Origin: FEN-1297 sp046704255
GTDB lineage: Bacteria > Bacteroidota > Ignavibacteria > Ignavibacteriales > Ignavibacteriaceae
Direction: 5' to 3'
Length of the DNA: 11,754 nt
NCBI GenBank assembly: GCA_046704255.1
Contig: JBJKSH010000221.1
Coordinates: 1 to 11,754, forward strand
This document shows positions 6,730 to 11,754 of the stretch, piece after piece. Both the position numbers and the translations under genes were made by a program. The notes beneath the pieces were generated by a model that saw nothing but the letters and a program-made list of their open reading frames with translations, was not told where the DNA came from and did no database searches. Positions within the stretch are counted from its first letter, which is position 1, and every line of letters begins with the position of its first letter.

Positions 6730-7113
6730 ATGATATTTTTTATTTTAATTTTAATTATAGTAATTCTTTTTATATCCTACGGCATCTATTATTTTATTTT
6801 TAATATTTTCGAAACAACCGTAAAAATAACTCCCGAAACCCCGGTTACTAACAATATAACAAAAGTTACGTGTGAAAATATACCAGTAAATGCAATTGGG
6901 AAAAAAATTCCTTTTAGAAAAGCAAGTGCGGAATTTATTATTAAGGAAGGAAACGATTTAACTGATAATTTTGTTAATGATACTATTCATGGAATATTAA
7001 CTCTGTACTTGAACGGCATAACGGGTACTATAAAAATTATTATCAGCTCAAAATATTCATTAATGCCGGCCGATGTTTGCATAAAAATAATTTGTCGCGA
7101 GAAGCAAGATTAA
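6730..7113 (+). CDS. Small membrane-anchored protein of unknown function
   Basis: A 127-residue protein that I do not recognise. Residues 1-24 form one strongly hydrophobic, uncleaved-looking membrane helix (Ile/Phe/Tyr-rich). The remaining ~100 residues alternate hydrophobic and polar in a beta-rich manner (KASAEFIIKEGNDL, GILTLYLNG, GTIKIIISSKYSLMPADVCI). This is loosely like a single bacterial Ig-like domain (FxIxxG ... GTxxI), a weak impression only. It has two cysteines in the soluble part (CENIPV and VCIKIIC region), plus a third near the C-terminus. It follows the ATP-grasp gene by 10 nt with no SD, so co-expression is likely. The topology would place the soluble domain outside the cytoplasm. 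Codon use is similar to its neighbours. Confidence 0.55.
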   Translation: MIFFILILIIVILFISYGIYYFIFNIFETTVKITPETPVTNNITKVTCENIPVNAIGKKIPFRKASAEFIIKEGNDLTDNFVNDTIHGILTLYLNGITGTIKIIISSKYSLMPADVCIKIICREKQD

Positions 7114-7268
7114 CTCATTTAATACTGCTTTGGATTATTCCATTCGTTGTCAGATTTTACGCAAAATGGAAAAGGCATTCGGCTAAGTATAAGTTACTTG
7201 TTGTGAGAAACGAAGTGGGTTAATTAACCTAAACTATTACTTTCTCCCGGCTCCGCTCCGAAATTAAC

Positions 7269-7317
7269 AGGCAAAACGCATTGCAACACTTTGCGCTATG
7301 CCATATCCTTTTTGCCT
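7269..7317. repeat. Nested inverted repeat, possible structured or dispersed element
   Basis: AGGCAAAA (7269-7276) and TTTTGCCT (7310-7317) are exact complements 33 nt apart. Inside them CGCA (7277-7280) can pair with TGCG (7292-7295), continuing the first arm. The interior contains GCGCTATGCC. It could form a hairpin in RNA from either strand; the arms are short for a firm call. Confidence 0.35.
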
Positions 7318-7398
7318 ATTGTCTTCGTTATAAAGAAATTCATTACACCTAAAGCTAGTTTTGAATAAAATGACAAATTATTTAAGCAACCCGTTTTT

Positions 7399-7430
7399 TT
7401 TGAATTATTATTGTTATTTTTTCTATGTTG
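7399..7430 (+). promoter_or_regulatory. Weak Bacteroidota-type promoter candidate
   Basis: TTTG (7399-7402), 21 nt, then TATGTTG (7424-7430) approximates the -33 TTTG / -7 TAnnTTTG pattern, but the -7 box is imperfect. It would give a leader of about 30 nt before the ATG at 7470. Confidence 0.3.
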
Positions 7431-7469
7431 TTTTTAGTAAATGATATTAAAAATAAAAATTGAGCAAAT

Positions 7470-8240
7470 ATGAAAAAGACAATACTGTTCTTAAATTTCA
7501 TATTAATTACTGCGGGCTTTACTTTTGCCCAGGGAACTGCAGGTTCAAATGCTAAATTTGAATACAGGTACCTTATAGACATGCCTACGGCAGGTATCCT
7601 TAAAAAAGGTTACGTTGGGGTTACATCCGATATACTTCCCCAGGGAGATTTAATTGAACGATTAGAAGTTGGTATTTTTAACAACGTAAGTTTCGGAATT
7701 TCTTATGGCGGGGTTAATTTAATTGGTGCGGGAACTCCGGTTTGGTATAAATATCCGGGAATAAATTTCAGGTTCAGAGTAATAAATGAAACTATTGCCG
7801 TGCCTGCTTTAACGGTTGGTTTCGATTCGCAGGGTAAGGGCGTTTATTTTGATTCAACCAGCAGATACGCAATAAAATCTCCCGGATTTTTTGCTGCCGC
7901 AAGCAAGAACTTTTCTTTTATGGGATACTTAAGTCTTCACGGTGAAGTAAATTATTCTTTAGAAAGTAAAGACGGTGAAGATTTTGTAGATTTAAGAGTT
8001 GGCGCCGAAAAGACAATAGGAGAAAGCGTTTCGATTATAGGAGAATATGATTTTGCATTTAACGATAATGCCGACAGATATGGTGCAGGCAACGGATATT
8101 TAAATATTGGAATTAGATGGTCTATTGGCGAAGGATTTACTCTTGGTTTCGATTTGAGAGATTTGCTTGATAATAAAAAATGGAGCCCCTCTACTGCCGA
8201 TAGAGCCCTTAGAATAGAATATATTAAAAGTATCTTTTAA
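7470..8240 (+). CDS. Predicted outer-membrane beta-barrel protein, YjbH-like pattern
   Basis: A 256-residue exported protein with a clean type I signal peptide (MKKTILFLNFILITAGFTFAQ, cleavage after A20). The rest alternates aromatic/hydrophobic and polar residues in about 10-12 amphipathic strands separated by Gly/Asn/Asp turns (VEVGIFNNVSFGISYGGV-like, INFRFRVINETIAVPALTVGFDS, FMGYLSLHGEVNYSLES, VDLRVGAEKTIGESVSIIGE, YLNIGIRWSIGEGFTLGFDL). This is the signature of a small outer-membrane barrel. The C-terminal segment (GIRWSIGEGFTLGFDLRDLL, then RIEYIKSIF ending in Phe) fits the usual terminal-strand signal for barrel assembly. The closest impression is a YjbH-type or uncharacterised Ignavibacteria barrel. 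It is flanked by 356 nt and 209 nt without genes, so it is probably a single transcription unit. Function unknown. Confidence 0.65.
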   Translation: MKKTILFLNFILITAGFTFAQGTAGSNAKFEYRYLIDMPTAGILKKGYVGVTSDILPQGDLIERLEVGIFNNVSFGISYGGVNLIGAGTPVWYKYPGINFRFRVINETIAVPALTVGFDSQGKGVYFDSTSRYAIKSPGFFAAASKNFSFMGYLSLHGEVNYSLESKDGEDFVDLRVGAEKTIGESVSIIGEYDFAFNDNADRYGAGNGYLNIGIRWSIGEGFTLGFDLRDLLDNKKWSPSTADRALRIEYIKSIF

Positions 8241-8437
8241 TCACATTATCTTTTTTAGTTAAACAAATAATAGGAACAAACTGTCTAAACACTGGTTGAA
8301 TTAATAAAGTTGTAGTTTATTCTGTACAAAAAAGTATAAAAAATTGCACAAGAAATTTCCGATGTTTCAAATCAAAAAGAATTATTAAAGACTTTTTTTA
8401 GGATCGATTTTTGTTAATATTAGTACAGTTAATTAGT

Positions 8438-8444
8438 GGAGGAG
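8438..8444 (+). promoter_or_regulatory. Strong Shine-Dalgarno fixing the lipoprotein start
   Basis: GGAGGAG followed by a 5-nt spacer (TTGAA) and ATG at 8450. It rules against the longer in-frame reading from 8411, whose extra 13 residues (MLILVQLISGGVE) include the SD itself and would spoil the lipoprotein signal peptide. Confidence 0.75.
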
Positions 8445-8449
8445 TTGAA

Positions 8450-9532
8450 ATGAAAAGACTAAGAATTTTAAGCGGAATTATCTTAGTAATTACCGCTTTT
8501 TTGTTGGGTGGCTGTTACACCCAGGTTGCTACGCAAAGTGACAACTCCGGCAATTACGGATACAGTAACAACAATAATTACCCGGATAATCAAAATCCCG
8601 CAGATACAAGCTACAATTATCAGGGATATCAAACTCCGGCAGATTCGGCTTACGGTAATCAATACGGTTACAGCGATCAGTATGGTTACGGTAATAATTA
8701 TTATTCCGGCCCGGGATATAATTATTATTACGGTTCTCCTTATTATAATGGATGGAATTCATATCCATCATTATCATTAGGTTTTTCCTGGGGTGGTTTT
8801 TATAATCCTTACTACTGGGATCCTTTCAATCTTTGGTCCTATAATCCGTACTATTATAATTTTTATAATCCTTATGGTTTATATTACCCCACATATTATA
8901 ATCCATATTATTACTATCCATACTACGGAGGTTATTATAGCACATCTACACCAATTAAAAATCGTTCCAGAAGTGATTACAATTTAAGAAATAATGACGG
9001 CGGAAGAAACTTTGGCGGAAGAGGTAGCATAGTAGGTTCAGGCGGAAGCGCCACGGTATATTCCCCTGGTAACGTTACACGGAATGAACCTAATACCGTT
9101 ACAAACGGTAAGCCGGCAAGGGCAGAATCTCCGGCAACTGTTAGAGGCAATAATAACAGGCCAAGCAGGGTTTCCAGAGCCGGTGTTTCAAATGGAAGAA
9201 ATAACGGTGGAAGACGAGTTTCAAGACAAGTATATTATATGAGAAGACCCGCTCCCCCCAATTACAGAAGTAATAACAGAAACCAGCGGAGCAATAACAG
9301 CAGAATAGATAATAGAAACAGCCGGGGAACTCAAAGACGATACGAACCCCCGCAGAGAACGTATGCACCTCCGGCAAGGACATATTCACCGCCTGCTAGA
9401 TCTTATTCACCGCCTGCAAGGTCATATTCACCACCTTCAGGATCATATTCAGCACCAAGGAGCTACAGTCCTCCTCCGGCCCGTTCATCAGGCGGCGGCG
9501 GCAGAGGCGGCGGTTCCAGAAGAGGGAGATAA
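8450..9532 (+). CDS. Tyr-rich / Arg-Gly-rich low-complexity lipoprotein
   Basis: A 360-residue protein with a lipoprotein signal peptide (lipobox LGGC, Cys22) and no Asp after it, so outer-membrane attachment is expected. The mature chain is low-complexity in distinct blocks. Residues 31-170 contain about 41 tyrosines with Asn, Gly and Pro (YYWDPFNLWSYNPYYYNFYN). Residues 171-300 are Asn/Arg/Gly/Ser-rich (LRNNDGGRNFGG, NNGGRRVSRQ). Residues 296-345 are seven-residue RSYSPPA-type repeats, and the tail is GGGGRGGGSRRGR. Basic residues are almost all Arg. No enzymatic domain is visible. The gene below encodes a shorter relative with the same GCYT start after the lipobox and the same LRNNDGGRN motif. 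A surface adhesive, matrix or scaffold role is inference. It is the first gene of an operon with a second lipoprotein and an OmpP1/FadL barrel. Confidence 0.8.
   Translation: MKRLRILSGIILVITAFLLGGCYTQVATQSDNSGNYGYSNNNNYPDNQNPADTSYNYQGYQTPADSAYGNQYGYSDQYGYGNNYYSGPGYNYYYGSPYYNGWNSYPSLSLGFSWGGFYNPYYWDPFNLWSYNPYYYNFYNPYGLYYPTYYNPYYYYPYYGGYYSTSTPIKNRSRSDYNLRNNDGGRNFGGRGSIVGSGGSATVYSPGNVTRNEPNTVTNGKPARAESPATVRGNNNRPSRVSRAGVSNGRNNGGRRVSRQVYYMRRPAPPNYRSNNRNQRSNNSRIDNRNSRGTQRRYEPPQRTYAPPARTYSPPARSYSPPARSYSPPSGSYSAPRSYSPPPARSSGGGGRGGGSRRGR
9335..9481 (+). repeat. In-frame 21-bp tandem repeat encoding RSYSPPA units
   Basis: Seven units in tandem: RRYEPPQ, RTYAPPA, RTYSPPA, RSYSPPA, RSYSPPS, GSYSAP (one codon short) and RSYSPPPA. 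The three central units (9377-9439) are most alike in DNA, sharing TATTCACC..CCT; the outer ones are diverged. The pattern indicates growth by slippage or unequal recombination within the gene. Confidence 0.8.
9523..9528 (+). promoter_or_regulatory. Shine-Dalgarno embedded in the end of the first lipoprotein gene
   Basis: AGGGAG, 10 nt before the ATG at 9539, lies within the last Arg-Gly-Arg codons of the preceding gene. The longer spacing may make it moderately efficient. Confidence 0.5.
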
Positions 9533-9538
9533 TTAATT

Positions 9539-10042
9539 ATGAAAAATATAATCTTAAAAATATTTGCAATACTTTTAATCACTGTTGGATTAAGCGGTTG
9601 CTATACCATAGTATGGACGCCAAAAGACAACTTCCCAACAGCAGAAAATTCAGATTACCAGGATAACGGTTATTACGCATCTCCGTATTACGGAGGTTAT
9701 AATTACTATTATAATTATCCTTGGTGGTATTCAATTCAGCCCCCGACTCAAACATATATAAGAGATTCCAACCGGGGACAGGAAACTTTACGCAACGGTA
9801 TTTCCGGAAGAAGCCAGCCTGAAAGAAACGGTGTATTAACGCCTAATCTCCCAACTACAGGTTCATCTTCCGTTTCTACAGGTAGTTCATCTACAAATAA
9901 AGGTAATTCCGGCGACAGGGTTGAAAGTACAGGCACTAATAATAATTCAAGGCCGGCTAGTACCGGAAGCAATAATACATTAAGAAATAACGACGGCGGC
10001 CGCAATAATAATAACAGCCGCAACAATAATGGAGGAAGATAA
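9539..10042 (+). CDS. Second Tyr/Asn/Gly-rich lipoprotein, relative of the upstream gene
   Basis: A 167-residue protein with a lipoprotein signal peptide (MKNIILKIFAILLITVGLSGC, Cys21), beginning CYT after cleavage like its neighbour. A short Tyr/Trp block follows (NGYYASPYYGGYNYYYNYPW), then a Ser/Thr/Asn/Gly linker and an Asn/Gly/Arg tail that includes LRNNDGGRN (residues 148-156), identical to residues 179-187 of the upstream protein. The two look like diverged duplicates, with the seven-residue Pro repeats missing here. The gene starts 6 nt after the upstream stop and ends 4 nt before the OmpP1/FadL gene, so it is clearly in the same operon. No known domain; role at the outer membrane is inferred from the lipobox alone. 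Confidence 0.75.
   Translation: MKNIILKIFAILLITVGLSGCYTIVWTPKDNFPTAENSDYQDNGYYASPYYGGYNYYYNYPWWYSIQPPTQTYIRDSNRGQETLRNGISGRSQPERNGVLTPNLPTTGSSSVSTGSSSTNKGNSGDRVESTGTNNNSRPASTGSNNTLRNNDGGRNNNNSRNNNGGR
10031..10038 (+). promoter_or_regulatory. Shine-Dalgarno formed by the Gly-Gly-Arg codons of the preceding gene
   Basis: GGAGGAAG, 8 nt before the ATG at 10047, is also the coding sequence for the final Gly-Gly-Arg of the second lipoprotein, followed by its TAA (10040-10042). Confidence 0.65.
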
Positions 10043-10046
10043 ATAA

Positions 10047-11492
10047 ATGAAAAGCTTTTCTTCGTATTGCTCAAAGCTTATTTTGGCAGCTGCACTTATA
10101 TTCTTTTTTTCAAATGCATATGCACAAAATGAAAATGACGCATTAAGGTTAGGATATCCCGGGCTAGGTTCTAGTGCCCGTGCATTAGGAATGGGAAATG
10201 CTTATATAGGTTTAAGCGATGACGCAGGGGCTGCCTTTTTCAATCCTGCCGGCTGGGGTTTTGTAAAGAAACTTGAATTTACAGGCGGTTTAAGTTATGA
10301 TACCTATTCTAACAACACTACATTTCTAAATCAATATTCGGATTATTCAAACAGTGCAACCCGGTTAAACAATCTTAGTTTTGCACTGCCCTTTCCAACA
10401 TTAAGAGGAAGCCTGGTTTTTGCTGTTTCTTATCATACTACAAAAGATTTTACAGGCGCTCTTAAATTTAACGGCTTTAACGGCGGTAATACTTCTATGA
10501 TTCAGAATTTGAATAACAATTATTCAAATATTCCTTATGATCTTTATTTAACAGACACCAGTTTTAACACAATTATTAACGGAAAACTGAACCAGAGCGG
10601 AAGTATACTGGAAAGCGGTTCATTAAATAACTGGACTTTTTCCGGGGCTATTGAAGCATATAAAGATTTGTATGTCGGCTTGAATTTGAATTTTATCTCC
10701 GGTTCTTACAATAATAATAATGATTACTACGAGGATGATACAAAAGGAGTTTATGCAAATGTAGAAACCGATCCCGGAAATCCGGCTACTTTAGGTTTTC
10801 AAACCTTTTATTTAAATAGAGTACTTAATTGGGACCTTTCCGGCTGGGATGCTAAATTCGGCGTTATGTATCAAATTCAAAATTCTGCCAGACTAGGTTT
10901 AACAGTTCAATTCCCCAAAACTTATACCGTAAAGGAAAAATTTACTGTTAACGGCAACACACTTTTTGCAAGCGGTTTTAATCCGCAATTAATTTCTTCA
11001 AATTATAGCGATCAGGTTCAATATGATATTGTTACTCCGTTTGAACTTGGCGGGGGCTTTTCTGCAAACATTGCAAGCTTAATTGTAAGCGGGCAAGCAA
11101 CAATAATAGATTATTCTCAATTAAAGTTTGCTAATGCAGACGGACTTAGCGCATCGTATGTTGCCGAACAAAATAAAAACATAAAGGATCTTCTTCAATC
11201 CGTAATCAATTATAATTTAGGTGCGGAATACACCATACCGCTTATCGGCTTAAGGTTACGTGCCGGTTATTTTGTTGAACCGTCTGCATTTCAAGGTGAT
11301 CCTTCCAACTTTAACAAGCAATACGTTACCGGGGGTGTTGGTTACTTAGCCGGTGATGCGGTTGGCATTGACTTAGCTTATGCACACGGCTGGTGGCAGA
11401 CATATGGTGATAATTACGGCGTTAACGTTTCTAGAACATATCAAAAAATTACGGATGATAGAATTATCCTTTCCATGACTTATGGTTTCTAA
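10047..11492 (+). CDS. OmpP1/FadL (PorV-like) outer-membrane protein
   Basis: A 481-residue protein with a type I signal peptide (LILAAALIFFFSNAYAQ, cleavage after A26). The N-terminal hallmark of the OmpP1/FadL/PorV group spans residues 41-70: GSSARALGMGNAYIG followed by SDDAGAAFFNPAG, the plug/hatch region with the conserved N-P-A at 66-68. The rest forms about 14 amphipathic strands (LSFALPFPTLRGSLVFAVSY, WDAKFGVMYQIQNSARLGLTVQFPK, YNLGAEYTIPLIGLRLRAGYF) and ends in a Phe (ILSMTYGF), the usual barrel-assembly signal. FadL members import hydrophobic compounds; PorV members act in type IX secretion as shuttle proteins. The sequence alone does not separate these, though the lengthy loops and absence of other type IX genes in view favour a generic FadL-type transporter. 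It is the third gene of the lipoprotein operon, and a 12-bp hairpin follows 11 nt after the stop. Confidence 0.85.
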   Translation: MKSFSSYCSKLILAAALIFFFSNAYAQNENDALRLGYPGLGSSARALGMGNAYIGLSDDAGAAFFNPAGWGFVKKLEFTGGLSYDTYSNNTTFLNQYSDYSNSATRLNNLSFALPFPTLRGSLVFAVSYHTTKDFTGALKFNGFNGGNTSMIQNLNNNYSNIPYDLYLTDTSFNTIINGKLNQSGSILESGSLNNWTFSGAIEAYKDLYVGLNLNFISGSYNNNNDYYEDDTKGVYANVETDPGNPATLGFQTFYLNRVLNWDLSGWDAKFGVMYQIQNSARLGLTVQFPKTYTVKEKFTVNGNTLFASGFNPQLISSNYSDQVQYDIVTPFELGGGFSANIASLIVSGQATIIDYSQLKFANADGLSASYVAEQNKNIKDLLQSVINYNLGAEYTIPLIGLRLRAGYFVEPSAFQGDPSNFNKQYVTGGVGYLAGDAVGIDLAYAHGWWQTYGDNYGVNVSRTYQKITDDRIILSMTYGF

Positions 11493-11503
11493 TTTTTGTC
11501 TAG

Positions 11504-11537
11504 CTGCTTCTTTCCTGCAGACTAAGGAAAGAAGCAG
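11504..11537 (+). terminator. Terminator-like hairpin after the OmpP1/FadL gene
   Basis: CTGCTTCTTTCC (11504-11515) and GGAAAGAAGCAG (11526-11537) pair perfectly over 12 bp with a 10-nt loop. The downstream sequence TGTTAAGCTTTTC is only moderately T-rich, so it may act as an inefficient terminator or as a 3'-end stabilising structure. Confidence 0.65.
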
Positions 11538-11701
11538 TGTTAAGCTTTTCAACCTAATATAATTACCTCAAACATTAAACACCGGTTATTTAACAACGTA
11601 GGCACACAAGCTTTCGGGTTCTTCAATAAAAATTTATACTGAAATTTTAATAAATTAAGTTTATGTTAATATCTAAAATTTAACATTGTGTAAATTTTAT
11701 A

Positions 11702-11754
11702 ATGATACGCAAACCGGAAAAGATTCACTACTCCAGAAATTTTGAAATTGCTTT
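11702..11754 (+). CDS. Possible start of a gene running off the window
   Basis: From ATG at 11702 an open frame reads MIRKPEKIHYSRNFEIAF to the window end without a stop. The charged start with RNFEIAF just before the cut could be the cytoplasmic tail of a single-pass membrane protein (TonB-like proteins often start this way), but 17 codons are too few to identify it. There is no SD, and a TATAAT overlaps the ATG, which argues that the real start could be further on. Positions 11538-11701 before it are AT-rich and show no other gene. Confidence 0.3.
   Translation, partial: MIRKPEKIHYSRNFEIA

Larger units (their letters stand above)
7114..7469. other. Non-coding stretch with repeat-like debris
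   Basis: No intact gene. From about 7138 a short open frame (IPFVVRFYAKWKRHSAKYK, ending NEVG at a TAA near 7222) lacks a start and RBS. It looks like a translated intergenic repeat or a gene remnant. It is followed by a 12-bp palindrome GGTTAATTAACC (7218-7229), a C/G-rich patch (CCCGGCTCCGCTCCG, 7246-7260) and a possible long hairpin (7269-7317). The last ~80 nt are T-rich and hold a weak promoter candidate for the gene at 7470. Confidence 0.5.

Noticed and set aside
8411..8449. Upstream extension of the first Tyr-rich lipoprotein (13 residues)
   Set aside because: The extension encodes the SD itself and would put extra residues ahead of a complete lipoprotein signal peptide.
8241..8449. 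Promoter for the lipoprotein operon around GATTTTTG at 8406-8413
   Set aside because: The first base of the -7 box mismatches and there is no TTG or TTTG about 20 nt upstream; the promoter must be in this spacer but cannot be pinned down.
8508..8987. Open frames in other phases and on the minus strand within the Tyr-rich gene
   Set aside because: They come from the repetitive TAT/AAT codon composition, giving Ile/Thr- or Asn-rich nonsense without start signals.
9748..10074. Minus-strand 108-codon Leu-rich frame
   Set aside because: It is the antisense of AAT/AAC/GGN codons in the second lipoprotein and crosses into the OmpP1/FadL start; no RBS.
11674..11699. 8-bp inverted repeat TAAAATTT / AAATTTTA with a 10-nt spacer
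   Set aside because: It consists only of A and T in a very AT-rich stretch, so a chance match is likely; the flippase-side dyad is longer and contains G/C.
1..11754. CRISPR array, tRNA, rRNA, transposase or phage genes
   Set aside because: No regularly spaced direct repeats, cloverleaf-like segments or recognisable mobile-element proteins were seen by reading.

Overview
The window is AT-rich chromosomal DNA from a Gram-negative (diderm) bacterium. Evidence for an outer membrane is several lipobox signal peptides, two predicted outer-membrane beta-barrels and a TPR / DUF4292 / EnvC-like envelope operon. That operon type, a Bacteroidota-like promoter (TTG, 20 nt, TATTTTTG) and the PorV/FadL-like barrel point to the Bacteroidota–Chlorobiota group, most likely an Ignavibacteria-type organism. 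This placement is inference; there is no rRNA or other marker here.

Layout. (1) Positions 1-1357, minus strand: the end of a surface-polysaccharide cluster, with a Wzx-type flippase overlapping the truncated start of UDP-galactopyranose mutase (glf) by 4 bp. The flippase's conserved N-terminus has no ATG, GTG or TTG start; an ATT codon behind a good Shine-Dalgarno (SD) sequence is the best candidate. (2) 1358-1741: non-coding, with an 11-bp inverted repeat that could be an operator, a GC-rich hairpin and a probable terminator. (3) 1742-5643, minus strand: a three-gene operon of TPR lipoprotein, DUF4292/LolB-like lipoprotein and EnvC-like coiled-coil protein with a degenerate LytM domain. Two of the three genes start with TTG. 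(4) 5644-5795: a divergent promoter region. (5) 5796-7113, plus strand: an ATP-grasp enzyme of unknown substrate and a small membrane-anchored protein of unknown function. (6) 7114-7469: non-coding, containing what looks like debris of dispersed repeats. (7) 7470-8240: a small predicted outer-membrane barrel protein. (8) 8450-11492, plus strand: a tight three-gene operon of two related Tyr/Asn/Arg/Gly-rich low-complexity lipoproteins and an OmpP1/FadL (PorV-like) outer-membrane protein, closed by a 12-bp hairpin at 11504-11537. (9) A possible new gene begins at 11702 and runs off the window.

How the genes fit together: nearly everything concerns the cell envelope. glf and wzx supply and export galactofuranose-containing glycan. 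The TPR–DUF4292–EnvC operon probably links outer-membrane maintenance with peptidoglycan hydrolase control. The last operon places two unusual sticky-looking lipoproteins with a beta-barrel at the outer membrane. The least explained elements are that lipoprotein–barrel operon and the ATP-grasp gene with its small membrane partner. No CRISPR array, tRNA, rRNA, transposase or phage gene was seen.
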